Assembly (NCBI GenBank): GCA_025057455.1 | Contig: JANWWY010000010.1 | Span: 10,479 to 42,848 of the forward strand | Reading direction: 5' to 3' | From: Aquificaceae bacterium | GTDB taxonomy: Bacteria; Aquificota; Aquificia; Aquificales; Aquificaceae | Length of the DNA stretch: 32,370 nucleotides | In this document: one piece after another, positions 23,440 to 31,582 of the stretch | How the letters are laid out: each line of letters begins with the position of its first letter | How positions within the stretch are numbered: position 1 is the stretch's first letter | The notes under the pieces: model-generated | The model's database searches: none | Seen by the model: the letters and a program-made list of their open reading frames with translations, nothing else | What the model was told of the DNA's origin: nothing | Translations under genes and position numbers: made by a program

Positions 23440-23784
23440 TCATCCGCAGGAGAAGGAGCTACCGCAACCGCAGGAACCAGACACGTTGGGATTCCTTATG
23501 GTAAAGCCACCACCCATAAAGTCCATTACGTAGTCGAGCTCTGCGTTGTTTACGTAGGGCATAGAAAACTGGTCTATGGCAATCTTAAGACCGCCGTACT
23601 CAAAAACATTGTCGCCTTCTTCCACGGTGTCGTCAAAACCCATGGCGTACTGAAAGCCAGAGCATCCACCAGGGACAACCCTTATTCTTAGTATGGGTTC
23701 TGTTATGTTATTCTCCTGAGCTATTCTGAGAACCTCCTGAACAGCCTTTTCTGTAGCATAAAAGTTAAAGGCTAACTTTTGCAT
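23440..23784 (-). CDS. A-type iron-sulfur carrier protein (IscA/ErpA family)
   Basis: A 114-residue HesB/IscA-family protein that carries Fe-S clusters or iron to target enzymes. The three usual cysteines are C41 (VPGGCSGFQYAMGF), C105 and C107 (SGSCGCG); an extra C113 ends the protein. AAGGAGGT lies six to seven bases upstream of the ATG. It follows a PsiE-like gene on the same strand with 69 bases between. A perfect inverted repeat at 23822-23841 lies just upstream of its -10-like box. Confidence 0.9.
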   Translation of the reverse strand: MQKLAFNFYATEKAVQEVLRIAQENNITEPILRIRVVPGGCSGFQYAMGFDDTVEEGDNVFEYGGLKIAIDQFSMPYVNNAELDYVMDFMGGGFTIRNPNVSGSCGCGSSFSCG

Positions 23785-23821
23785 AACGCTACCTCCTTAA
23801 AAGTTTTGTTATGAATATGAT

Positions 23822-23841
23822 AACCTTAAAACACTAAGGTT
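23822..23841. promoter_or_regulatory. Perfect inverted repeat upstream of the iscA-like gene, candidate operator
   Basis: AACCTTA and TAAGGTT flank a six-base centre. The repeat lies two bases upstream of CATATT (23815-23820), a possible -10 for the iscA-like gene on the minus strand. It has no T tract on either side, so a role as a repressor site or mRNA hairpin is more likely than termination. The regulator is unknown. Confidence 0.35.
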
Positions 23842-23853
23842 CTATGACCATTC

Positions 23854-24282
23854 TCATGAAGCCCTTTCCACTTTGTGGATTAACCAATAAACAAGCCCAA
23901 GGGAAAGGAGGACAAGGGCAAGGGTTATAAGCTCCTGCATCTTCTCGGGGGAGAGGGATATGATAAGCACCTTTCTTATGACTGCTGCAAGGGCTACACC
24001 CACAAAAGCCTTTATGCTTATAGCACCCCCTCTTATGTGTTTTACCTCTTCGGAAAGGAGCTCTGATACGGCGTACAGTATTAGCACGGAGCCCAATATA
24101 CTCAAACCGCCTCTTTCAAGAGGAAGCTGACCTATCAAAACTAAGTAAAACTCGTAGACTATCCAAACCATAAGGAAAAGCCCAACCATAGAGAGGGTAA
24201 CGATAATAAAGGCGTCAAAAACTAAGATGACTTTCCTTATACCCTTTATCAAAAGCCTCTGGTTTTCTCTAAGTTCTTCCAT
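23854..24282 (-). CDS. PsiE-like integral membrane protein (copy 2)
   Basis: A 142-residue protein with four hydrophobic helices (about 20-45, 58-75, 92-110 and 118-135). The loop SELLSEEVKHIRGGAISIKAFV (71-92) and helix order are typical of PsiE/DUF-like membrane proteins, function unknown. It is only distantly like the copy at 16826-17242. The ATG follows TATGAT by eight bases, without a Shine-Dalgarno. It is divergent from folE and upstream of the iscA-like gene. Confidence 0.7.
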   Translation of the reverse strand: MEELRENQRLLIKGIRKVILVFDAFIIVTLSMVGLFLMVWIVYEFYLVLIGQLPLERGGLSILGSVLILYAVSELLSEEVKHIRGGAISIKAFVGVALAAVIRKVLIISLSPEKMQELITLALVLLSLGLVYWLIHKVERAS

Positions 24283-24290
24283 GGGTGAAT

Positions 24291-24296
24291 ATCATA
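24291..24296 (-). promoter_or_regulatory. -10-like box of PsiE-like copy 2
   Basis: TATGAT on the minus strand ends eight bases before the ATG at 24282. No convincing -35 at normal spacing. Confidence 0.3.
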
Positions 24297-24318
24297 AAAC
24301 CCTCTTGCCTTACAAACT

Positions 24319-24324
24319 TATAAT
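24319..24324 (+). promoter_or_regulatory. -10 box of folE, leaderless type
   Basis: TATAAT ends eight bases before the folE ATG, with no Shine-Dalgarno between. The -35 is weak. Confidence 0.4.
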
Positions 24325-24332
24325 AATCTCTC

Positions 24333-24893
24333 ATGGCTATAGACAAGGAGAAAATAAGACAAGCGGTTAGACTTTTTTTGGAAGGTATAGGGGAAGACCC
24401 ATACAGAGAAGGACTAGTGGAAACACCCGACAGGGTTGCCCGCATGTGGGAGGAGTTTGACCGTCAAAGGTCCTTTGACTTTAAACTCTTTGAGGAGTTT
24501 GGTTCCTACAACGAAATGGTATTGGTTAAAGACATAAACATATACTCCCTCTGTGAGCATCACCTTCTTCCCTTTTTTGGGAAGGCTCACATAGCCTACA
24601 TACCAGACGGTATAGTGTGCGGTCTTTCAAAGATAGTAAGAACAGTCCGAGCCTTTTCCCTAAGACCGCAGGTGCAAGAAAGGCTCACAAACCAAATAGC
24701 GGATTTTTTAATGGAGCAGTTAAAACCAAAAGGTGTGGCGGTAGTGCTGGAAATGGAACATCTTTGCATGTCCATGAGGGGTGTGATGTCCCCAGGACAT
24801 CTCACGGTTACCTCAGCCCTAAGGGGTCTTTTCCTTAGCGATTTGAGAACCAGGGAGGAGTTTCTTAAGCTTATTGGAAAGAGTGGTTCATGA
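24333..24893 (+). CDS. folE: GTP cyclohydrolase I
   Basis: FolE converts GTP to dihydroneopterin triphosphate, the first step of pterin and folate synthesis. The 186-residue protein has the zinc site C74-E-H-H77 ([11 protein letters not shown]) and C145 (HLCMSMRGV), the [19 protein letters not shown] block (100-118), and the C-terminal [11 protein letters not shown]. All key residues are present. The stop overlaps the lpxI ATG in an ATGA. With the PTPS-III-like gene and folP it gives three folate steps in this window. Confidence 0.95.
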   Translation: MAIDKEKIRQAVRLFLEGIGEDPYREGLVETPDRVARMWEEFDRQRSFDFKLFEEFGSYNEMVLVKDINIYSLCEHHLLPFFGKAHIAYIPDGIVCGLSKIVRTVRAFSLRPQVQERLTNQIADFLMEQLKPKGVAVVLEMEHLCMSMRGVMSPGHLTVTSALRGLFLSDLRTREEFLKLIGKSGS

Positions 24894-25672
24894 AAGTTTG
24901 TCTTATCGCAGGCTCAGGGGAACTTCCTAAGGTTTTTTATAAGGAGGCAATAAAAAGGGGTGTGGAGGTTTTTGTTGCCGGCGTGAAAGGCATAACGGAC
25001 ATAAGGGCGGATGAATACTTTCCACTTGGGAAAATAGGGAGGCTCATAAACACCTTAGAAAAGTTAGGCATAAAGGATATAGTTATGCTGGGAAAGTTTG
25101 AGCATAGTCTTCTGTTCTCACACCTACTTATGCTTGACGAGGTTGCCCTCAGAATCCTCCAAAAAGCCAAGGATAAAAAACCCCAGACTTTAATAAGAAC
25201 CCTAATGGATGAGCTCCAGTCTATGGGCTTTGATTTTCCAGACCCAAGGCCTTTTTTAGAAGAACTTCTTGCACCAAAGGGGAAAGTATCCCTTATAGAG
25301 CCTTCAGAAGAGGCCATGGAAGATGGTCTCTGGGGATTCCCAATAGCAAAGGACATAGCCACTTTGGACATTGGACAAACCATAGTGGTTAAAAACAAGG
25401 CGGTGGTTAGCGTAGAAGCTATGGAAGGAACGCAGAGAACCATAGAAAGGGCTGGTGAGATAGCAGGCAGAGGTTGCAGGGTCATAAAGGTTGCAAGAAA
25501 AAACCAAGACTTCCGCATAGACGTGCCAACGGTTGGTCCCAAAACTTTGGAAATAATAAGGAAGATAAAGGGGGACGCTCTTTTTCTGGAGGCAGGAAAG
25601 GTTTACCTTTTGGAGAGGGAAAAACTCATAAGGTTTGCGGAGAGATATGGCATAGCTGTTTATGGGCTGTAG
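24890..25672 (+). CDS. lpxI: UDP-2,3-diacylglucosamine pyrophosphatase LpxI
   Basis: A 260-residue LpxI (DUF1009) protein, the hydrolase that makes lipid X in lipid A synthesis in bacteria lacking LpxH. Recognisable are the N-terminal LIAGSGELP (5-13), [17 protein letters not shown] (34-50), [20 protein letters not shown] (144-163), and [17 protein letters not shown] (205-221) with D207 and D211 near the catalytic site. It implies an outer membrane with lipid A. It is coupled to folE and its last 13 bases overlap the ABC transporter gene. Confidence 0.88.
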   Translation: MKVCLIAGSGELPKVFYKEAIKRGVEVFVAGVKGITDIRADEYFPLGKIGRLINTLEKLGIKDIVMLGKFEHSLLFSHLLMLDEVALRILQKAKDKKPQTLIRTLMDELQSMGFDFPDPRPFLEELLAPKGKVSLIEPSEEAMEDGLWGFPIAKDIATLDIGQTIVVKNKAVVSVEAMEGTQRTIERAGEIAGRGCRVIKVARKNQDFRIDVPTVGPKTLEIIRKIKGDALFLEAGKVYLLEREKLIRFAERYGIAVYGL

Positions 25673-27339
25673 AGGAAAAAGTTTATGGCTTCTTTTGGCG
25701 TGCCTTCAAATTCTATTCTTCCATCCTTGAAGACTACAACCCTGTCACATCTTGTAAGGTTTGAAAACCTATGGGCTACCAGTATAAAAGTTCTGTCTCC
25801 GAAGTGGTTAAAGATATTGTCAAGAAGTTCCTTCTCCTTTTTGGCATCTAAGGCGGAAGTTGCCTCATCCAGAAGCAAAACTTGAGGAGACCTTAAAAAT
25901 ACTCTTGCCAGTGCAAGCCTCTGCCTTTCACCGCCCGAGAGGCTTTTTGGGTTTACCTTCTGGTCCAAGCTGTTTACAAAATCACAGCCTGCAAGCTTAA
26001 GAGCCTCCCAAAGCTCTTCGTCTTTTCTATCGCCCGCCATGAGAAGGTTTTCCCTTACTGTGCCTGGAAATACGAAGGGCTCCTGAGACAGAAAGAGGAA
26101 TTTTTCTCTGAGGTCGTTCTTCTCTATGTCCCTAAGCTCCACCCCGTCCAGTTTTACGCTACCCTCGTAGGGTAGAAGACCAGCAAGCACCCTCAGAAGG
26201 GTGCTCTTTCCCGAGCCTGTATCGCCCATAATGCCTAACTTTTCTCCCTTTCTTATACTCAGGCTTACGCCCCTTAAAAGTTCCTGGGTGCCTATGCTCA
26301 CTCTTAGGTTTTCAAGTTTAATCTCCTCTTTAAAGCTTTCAAACTTCAGAGTTCCAGCTTTTTCCTCTTCCAAAGATAGTATGTCTTTGACCCTCTCCAC
26401 TACAGGAAGGGAAGCCCTTAGCTCCATAAAGCCCTTCTGGCTCTCCATTAGTGGATTCTGTAAGAAAACCAAAGCTGTGAGATAGGATATAAAATCACCC
26501 GGCGTGAGTGTACCCTCCACAACCCTGTAGCCCCCGTAAAGTATCACCAGAGAGACCACCGAGTAGCCAAAGGTATAGTTAAAAACAGAATTCATAGCGA
26601 AGTAAACCTCAGACCTCAGACTTGAACGAAACAAAAGTTGGTTTAGCTCCCGGAAAAGCCTTTCAAACATACCCTCTGACCTAAAACTCCTGATGCTTTC
26701 AAATCCAGAGAAAGAGCTGAAAAGTCTATCTGTTACGCTTGCGTAGCCCTCCTGAGCTCTCTTTATATGCTTTCCTCTCTTTTTCCCAAAGTATCTTACC
26801 GCAAGCATAAGAAAGGGAAGCAAGAGGGCAAGGCTTAAGGTCAAGAGCCAATCCCTGTATATAAGCACAGCCAACAGGAAGATGACCGTTATGGGCTCTT
26901 TGAATATCTTCACCCCGTAAGAGCCTATAAGGTTTCTGTAAAGGCTCATGTCAGATATGACCCTGGAAGCAAACTCACCGGGCGAAACCCCCAAAAAGGC
27001 AGAATAGTCCGCTCTCATAAGTCTAAGAAAGGCTTCTTCTCTTAGCCTTTTCATCTCCAACTCTGTGTAAAAGTTTGAGAAAAACCTTGTGGTAAAGCTT
27101 CCAACCTGAGCCAGCAGGACAAAGCCCATGAGCGTGGCTATTATCCTTAGTATTTCCTCCTCTTCCTTTAGAAGAAAAACCCTGTCCACGAGGGACTTTA
27201 TTAGCAAGCTAACTCCGGCGGTTCCACCAGCTTCAAGCAAAGAACCCAAGAGGCTAAGAAGCATAAAGTGCCAGTAATTTTTCAAACGGTAAAGGACCCA
27301 CTTGATATCTTCCATATACAAGACTATTTTATTAAACAT
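25660..27339 (-). CDS. MsbA-like ABC exporter (fused membrane and ATPase domains)
   Basis: A 559-residue half-transporter. Residues 1-310 hold six membrane helices; the ATPase follows, with Walker A GDTGSGKSTLL (near 373), signature LSGGERQRLALARVFL, Walker B VLLLDEATSALD, and the H-loop VAHR. It works as a homodimer, and the nearby lpxI suggests lipid A-core flipping, but MsbA-type and drug or glycolipid exporters look alike. An internal ATG at 27315 (MEDIKWVLYR) is an alternative start. Neither start has a Shine-Dalgarno. Confidence 0.88.
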   Translation of the reverse strand: MFNKIVLYMEDIKWVLYRLKNYWHFMLLSLLGSLLEAGGTAGVSLLIKSLVDRVFLLKEEEEILRIIATLMGFVLLAQVGSFTTRFFSNFYTELEMKRLREEAFLRLMRADYSAFLGVSPGEFASRVISDMSLYRNLIGSYGVKIFKEPITVIFLLAVLIYRDWLLTLSLALLLPFLMLAVRYFGKKRGKHIKRAQEGYASVTDRLFSSFSGFESIRSFRSEGMFERLFRELNQLLFRSSLRSEVYFAMNSVFNYTFGYSVVSLVILYGGYRVVEGTLTPGDFISYLTALVFLQNPLMESQKGFMELRASLPVVERVKDILSLEEEKAGTLKFESFKEEIKLENLRVSIGTQELLRGVSLSIRKGEKLGIMGDTGSGKSTLLRVLAGLLPYEGSVKLDGVELRDIEKNDLREKFLFLSQEPFVFPGTVRENLLMAGDRKDEELWEALKLAGCDFVNSLDQKVNPKSLSGGERQRLALARVFLRSPQVLLLDEATSALDAKKEKELLDNIFNHFGDRTFILVAHRFSNLTRCDRVVVFKDGRIEFEGTPKEAINFFLYSP

Positions 27340-27341
27340 CC

Positions 27342-27587
27342 ATGCTCATAAAATGGATAGCTGGGGTAATATTAGCCTTCCTAATAATAGACCACATTTG
27401 GGTACACTATGGGGGTCCTTTCTTGGAAAAGTACAGAAGCCAGTACAGAGAAGAGCTTAAAAAGGGCACCGTGGAAAAGCAGGAGGTGCCTATGGAACAA
27501 TCCTATCGCAAGAGCATTCTTGATGAGACTTGGGAAAGGGTCAAAGGGCTCTTGAGAAGGGACGACGAGGAAAAAACAAACAGGTAA
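27342..27587 (+). CDS. Small single-pass membrane protein of unknown function
   Basis: The 81-residue product begins MLIKWIAGVILAFLIIDHIW, one membrane helix (3-20), then a polar, charged tail with ESTWERVKGLLRRDDE-like helical character ending in KTNR. I do not recognise a family. The start lies two bases from the ABC transporter start on the other strand and there is no Shine-Dalgarno; TATTAA lies six bases upstream. ribBA follows after 15 bases, so the two are probably co-transcribed. Confidence 0.6.
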   Translation: MLIKWIAGVILAFLIIDHIWVHYGGPFLEKYRSQYREELKKGTVEKQEVPMEQSYRKSILDETWERVKGLLRRDDEEKTNR

Positions 27588-27602
27588 TCTGGAGGTGTTC
27601 CC

Positions 27603-28811
27603 ATGGAGTTTAAGTTTAACACCATTGAAGAAGCCCTCGAAGACATAGCCCAAGGTAAGATGGTAATAGTGGTTGATGACCCGGATAGGGAGAACGAGGG
27701 AGACTTAGTAATGGCCGCAGAGAAAGTAACTCCAGAAGCCATAAACTTCATGGCAAAGCACGGAAGGGGGCTAATATGTCTTACCCTTACGCCCCAGAGA
27801 TGCGAGGAGCTTGACCTATACCCCATGGCTGTGAGAAATACAGACCCAAAAGGAACTTACTTTTGCGTGTCTATAGACGCCCATCCAAAGTTTGGCACTA
27901 CTACCGGCATATCCGCCTTTGACAGGGCAATAACCATAAAATTAGCCGTAAGTCCCGATGCAAAACCTTCCGATTTTGTAAGACCTGGTCATGTTTTCCC
28001 CTTAAAGGCTAAGCCGGGGGGTGTGTTAGAGCGTGCTGGTCATACGGAAGCGTCCGTAGACTTGGCAAGGCTTGCAGGTCTTTATCCCGCAGGCGTCATA
28101 TGCGAGATAATGAGAGATGATGGTACTATGGCAAGGCTTCCCGACCTAATGGAGTTTGCCAAAAGGTTTAACCTTAAAGTTATAACCATAGCAGACCTAA
28201 TTAGTTACAGACTGAGGAGGGAAAGGCTTGTGGTAAGGGAGGCCTCTGCAAACCTACCCACAAGATACGGTCTTTTCAAGATACACGCCTACAGGCATAT
28301 TCTTACCGGTGAGGAGCAGGTGGCACTAACCATGGGAGAATGGAAAGAGGATGAGCCAGTGCTTGTGAGGGTGCATTCTGAATGTCTAACGGGTGATGTG
28401 TTCAAGTCTCTTAGATGCGACTGTAGGTCTCAGCTGGAATCCGCCATGGAAGCCATAGCCCAAGAAGGCAAGGGAGTTCTCGTCTACATAATGGGACACG
28501 AAGGCAGAGGGATAGGTATAGTGAACAAGATTAAGGCATACCATCTTCAGGACATGGGATACGATACGGTGGAAGCCAACGAAAAGGTTGGTTATCCTGC
28601 GGACCTTAGGGATTACGGCATAGGAGTACAGATACTTTTAGACCTGGGTGTAAGAAAAATGAAGCTTCTAACAAACAACCCCAGGAAGATAGTAGCTCTT
28701 GAAGGCTACGGGCTTGAGGTAGTGGAAAGAGTACCCCTAAGAACACCAGCCTGCGAGTACAACCAAAGGTATCTCGAGACCAAGAAGATAAAACTGGGGC
28801 ACCTACTCTAA
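27603..28811 (+). CDS. ribBA: Bifunctional DHBP synthase / GTP cyclohydrolase II
   Basis: A 402-residue fusion that starts both branches of riboflavin synthesis. Residues 1-200 are Rib[19 protein letters not shown] (21-38) and [14 protein letters not shown] carry the metal- and substrate-binding acids and histidine. Residues 205-402 are Rib[18 protein letters not shown] holds the zinc cysteines, followed by GHEGRGIG and the GTP-binding LLTNNPRK. Both halves look intact. GGAGGTG precedes the ATG. No FMN riboswitch fits in the short gap. The 3' end overlaps the histidine kinase by nine bases. Confidence 0.95.
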   Translation: MEFKFNTIEEALEDIAQGKMVIVVDDPDRENEGDLVMAAEKVTPEAINFMAKHGRGLICLTLTPQRCEELDLYPMAVRNTDPKGTYFCVSIDAHPKFGTTTGISAFDRAITIKLAVSPDAKPSDFVRPGHVFPLKAKPGGVLERAGHTEASVDLARLAGLYPAGVICEIMRDDGTMARLPDLMEFAKRFNLKVITIADLISYRLRRERLVVREASANLPTRYGLFKIHAYRHILTGEEQVALTMGEWKEDEPVLVRVHSECLTGDVFKSLRCDCRSQLESAMEAIAQEGKGVLVYIMGHEGRGIGIVNKIKAYHLQDMGYDTVEANEKVGYPADLRDYGIGVQILLDLGVRKMKLLTNNPRKIVALEGYGLEVVERVPLRTPACEYNQRYLETKKIKLGHLL

Positions 28812-29789
28812 AGGCAGGTACACGCGAAAGGTGCTTCCCTCTCCCTCCTTGCTTTCAACCTCAACCCTTCCACCGTGAGAAAGGGCAATGTGCTTGACGA
28901 TGGAAAGACCAAGACCCGTGCCACCCCTTTCCCTTGACCTTGAGGGTTCAACCCTGTAAAACCTTTCAAAGATAAAGGGGAGGTGTTCCTTGGGTATGCC
29001 TATGCCTGTGTCTGAAACCTCAACCACAGAGTAGTTTCCTCTCGTGTAAGCTTTTACTTCTACCTTTCCGCCCTGCTTGTTGTACTTTATGGAATTGTCC
29101 ACAAGGTTTTTAAAAAGCAAAAAGAGCTTATCCCAGTCTCCCTTGACCTTGAAGTTTTCCTCAACAAGGTTTAGAAGGGATACCGAATGCTCTACCGCTT
29201 GGGGCTCCAAAAGTTCAAAAACTTCCTCTATTAAAAGTCTAAGGTCTACCTCTTCCCTCCTTATTCTTTCCTCCCCAGATTCCAGCTTTGTAAGTATAAG
29301 AAGGTCTTCTACGAGCCTTCTCATGTCTTCCACGCGCTTTAGAGCCTTTTCAAGGAAAGCCCTTTTTTCTTCTCTATCTTCTTCCTCGTAGAGGGTTTCC
29401 AGCAGGCTCTTTAAAACCGCTATGGGTGTCTTTAGCTCGTGGGATACATTTGCCACGAATTCCTTTCTTGACCTTTCGTATCTTTTTAGCTCCGTTATGT
29501 CTGAAAACCTAACTACAGTAAGCTCACTCCCTACAAAAACATAGAGAGAGTATTCTCTTTCTTCGTGGTCAAAGTGGCACAGCCTGTCCCTTTTTTCTGA
29601 AGTAGCTTCCGCAAGACAGCTTACCACCGTAAGATTGTTTACACACTCATAATAAGGTTTTCCCTCAAAATCTTCCTTTAGTAGCCCCCTTTTTATCATA
29701 AACTCGTTTCCAAAAACTACCCTACCTTCCTTGTCTATAAGCAAATAGCCCTCCCCTACCTGACTAAGAAATTCCTTAAGAAGGCTCAT
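28803..29789 (-). CDS. Soluble PAS-domain sensor histidine kinase (PhoR-like)
   Basis: A 328-residue kinase. Residues 1-100 form a PAS-type sensor with C49, C58 and C71; HisKA begins at 103 with the phosphoacceptor H117 in [14 protein letters not shown]; the ATPase has [13 protein letters not shown] (N box), DTGIGIP, FERFYR and [10 protein letters not shown]. There is no membrane helix, so the signal is cytoplasmic. No response regulator is adjacent; the gene instead overlaps purK by 14 bases. PhoR-like kinases often sense phosphate, but the cysteines could also point to redox or metal sensing. Confidence 0.85.
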   Translation of the reverse strand: MSLLKEFLSQVGEGYLLIDKEGRVVFGNEFMIKRGLLKEDFEGKPYYECVNNLTVVSCLAEATSEKRDRLCHFDHEEREYSLYVFVGSELTVVRFSDITELKRYERSRKEFVANVSHELKTPIAVLKSLLETLYEEEDREEKRAFLEKALKRVEDMRRLVEDLLILTKLESGEERIRREEVDLRLLIEEVFELLEPQAVEHSVSLLNLVEENFKVKGDWDKLFLLFKNLVDNSIKYNKQGGKVEVKAYTRGNYSVVEVSDTGIGIPKEHLPFIFERFYRVEPSRSRERGGTGLGLSIVKHIALSHGGRVEVESKEGEGSTFRVYLPLE

Positions 29790-30858
29790 GTGAGTATATA
29801 AGGTTTATTATCTTCTCAATCTTTTCCTCTACCTCTTGTTCTGTGCTTGCCACTACGTTTATGTGCCCCATCTTTCTCCTTGGTTTTTTCTCCTTGCCGT
29901 ACCAGTATAGCTTTGCACCTTCCACAGAAAGTATGCTTGCTATGTCTATATCCTCCAAAGATAGACCCAGAAGGTTTACCATGCCCGATGGTGTTTTCAG
30001 CTTTGTGGACCCAAGAGGAAGACCGCATATGGCTCTAAGCAAGTTCTCAAACTGCGATGTGTAGCATCCATCGAGGCTGTAATGTCCTGTGTTGTGAGGT
30101 CTCGGTGCAAACTCATTTATAAGAACTCTGCCATCCCAAGTATAGAAAAACTCAACAGCCAGAAGACCCACAAGGTCAAGCTCTTCCATAAGGGAAAGGA
30201 CTATATGTTCCGCATCCTTTAATTCGTAGCTTCTCGTAAAGTTGTACAAGAGAATACCGTTCTCATGATGGTTTAAGGTTATGGGATAGAGCCTTTTGTT
30301 GCCCCTTCTGTCTCTTACTCCTATTATAGAAAATTCAAAGTTGAAGTCTATCAGCCTTTCTACGAGAAATTTCTCGTCCTGAGCGTGGTTATTTAGAGCC
30401 TTCTCCACGTCTTCAGGATAGTACAGTCTGTATTGACCTTTTCCGTCGTATCCAAGTCTTTCCGCTTTTACTACGCAGGGTAGTCCAAATTCCCTTACCT
30501 TTTGCTTTAAATCCTTCCAGCTTGCAACGGTAAACTCTGGTGTTGGATAGCTCCCCTTCCTGTAAAACTCCTTTTCCCTTATTCTACTCCTTTTTAGCTC
30601 CAAGATGTTCAAAGAGGGTGTGGTAAGGTCATAGACCTTTTGAAGAACATCTTCTTCTATGTGTTCAAACTCGTAGGTTATCACGTCAGAATGTCTTATA
30701 AAGTCTTCCACTTTATTAGGCGGAAACCATGCGTCCGCAATCTTGCTGGCAGGAGCCCCTGGGTCTGGGTCTAGGACTAAGAACTCAAAGCCCATTTTTC
30801 TGCCCTCTAATATGGTCATCCAACCAAGCTGTCCACCACCCAGTAAGCCCACACGCAT
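29776..30858 (-). CDS. purK: N5-carboxyaminoimidazole ribonucleotide synthase
   Basis: PurK carboxylates aminoimidazole ribonucleotide using ATP and bicarbonate in purine synthesis. The 360-residue ATP-grasp protein has GLLGGGQLGWMTILEG (4-19), FEHIEEDVL, PCVVKAERLGYDGKGQ, and the C-terminal EFAPRPHNTGHYSLDGC, characteristic for PurK. It lacks PurE nearby. The ATG lies eight bases after a perfect TATAAT, without a Shine-Dalgarno. It overlaps the kinase gene and is divergent from birA. Confidence 0.94.
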   Translation of the reverse strand: MRVGLLGGGQLGWMTILEGRKMGFEFLVLDPDPGAPASKIADAWFPPNKVEDFIRHSDVITYEFEHIEEDVLQKVYDLTTPSLNILELKRSRIREKEFYRKGSYPTPEFTVASWKDLKQKVREFGLPCVVKAERLGYDGKGQYRLYYPEDVEKALNNHAQDEKFLVERLIDFNFEFSIIGVRDRRGNKRLYPITLNHHENGILLYNFTRSYELKDAEHIVLSLMEELDLVGLLAVEFFYTWDGRVLINEFAPRPHNTGHYSLDGCYTSQFENLLRAICGLPLGSTKLKTPSGMVNLLGLSLEDIDIASILSVEGAKLYWYGKEKKPRRKMGHINVVASTEQEVEEKIEKIINLIYSHEPS

Positions 30859-30866
30859 AAGTTAAA

Positions 30867-30872
30867 ATTATA
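30867..30872 (-). promoter_or_regulatory. -10 box of purK, leaderless type
   Basis: TATAAT on the minus strand ends eight bases before the purK ATG. It overlaps the birA -10 (30869-30874) on the other strand, so the two promoters cannot be open at once. Confidence 0.4.
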
Positions 30873-30874
30873 AA
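30869..30874 (+). promoter_or_regulatory. -10-like box of birA
   Basis: TATAAA ends eight bases before the birA ATG at 30883. No Shine-Dalgarno is present, and no good -35 is seen. Confidence 0.35.
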
Positions 30875-30882
30875 TCTTTGGA

Positions 30883-31566
30883 ATGTTTAAAAGTTTTTTG
30901 TGGCTTGAAGAGGTCTCCTCAACTCAGCAGGTCATAAGAAGCCTTCCGCATAGGAGCCTTGTGGTAGCCAACAGGCAAACCTCTGGTAGAGGAAGACAGG
31001 GAAGACTTTGGCACTCTCAGGAAGGTGGGCTCTACCTTAGCTTTTCTTTGCCAAGGGGCATAAAGGACGAAGGCACTCTACCCCTTGTTGTGGCTTCCTC
31101 TGTAGCGGACTGTCTGGAAAGCCTTGGCTTTTTACCAGCAATAAAGTGGGTCAACGATGTATACCTGAGAGGTAAAAAAGTTTGCGGTGTTTTGGTGGAA
31201 GGCTTAAAGGATAAAATTCTTGTGGGTATTGGCATAAATCTCAATCAAGAAGGATTTCCACCAGACCTTGAAGCTACATCTCTCAGGCTCATATCAGGAA
31301 AAACATACAACAAAGTAGATTTCCTCCTGACGCTCTTGGACTTTCTATCCGCTGGCCTTGACAAGCTGGAAAGGCTAGGCTTTCAAAGCTTTAAAGATTC
31401 TATAGAAAACAGGCTTCTTTTTAAGGATGCGGAGGTCATACTTTACATCCCAGAACCCAGAGTAGGTATACTACAGGGAATAGGGGAAGACGGAAGTCTC
31501 CTTCTTATGACGCAAGAAGGTCTTAAACGTTTTCAGGTAGGTGATATAACCTTGAGACCTCTATGA
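30883..31566 (+). CDS. birA: Biotin-[acetyl-CoA carboxylase] ligase, catalytic domain only
   Basis: A 227-residue class I biotin ligase that biotinylates carrier proteins such as those of pyruvate or 2-oxoglutarate carboxylases. The biotinyl-AMP loop is SGRGRQGRLW (34-43), KWVNDVYLRGKKVCGVLVEG (88-107) holds the catalytic-type lysine, and the small C-terminal SH3-like domain ends DITLRPL. There is no N-terminal helix-turn-helix, so it should not act as a repressor. hisG follows after 16 bases, with its own -10-like box. Confidence 0.93.
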   Translation: MFKSFLWLEEVSSTQQVIRSLPHRSLVVANRQTSGRGRQGRLWHSQEGGLYLSFSLPRGIKDEGTLPLVVASSVADCLESLGFLPAIKWVNDVYLRGKKVCGVLVEGLKDKILVGIGINLNQEGFPPDLEATSLRLISGKTYNKVDFLLTLLDFLSAGLDKLERLGFQSFKDSIENRLLFKDAEVILYIPEPRVGILQGIGEDGSLLLMTQEGLKRFQVGDITLRPL

Positions 31567-31569
31567 TGT

Positions 31570-31575
31570 TATACT
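31570..31575 (+). promoter_or_regulatory. -10-like box of hisG
   Basis: TATACT ends seven bases before the hisG ATG; no Shine-Dalgarno is present. The -35 is unclear, so read-through from birA is also possible. Confidence 0.3.
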
Positions 31576-31582
31576 TTAAGCC

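Noticed and set aside
24937-25542. Minus-strand frame of 201 codons over lpxI
   Set aside because: Low-complexity mirror of lpxI without motifs.
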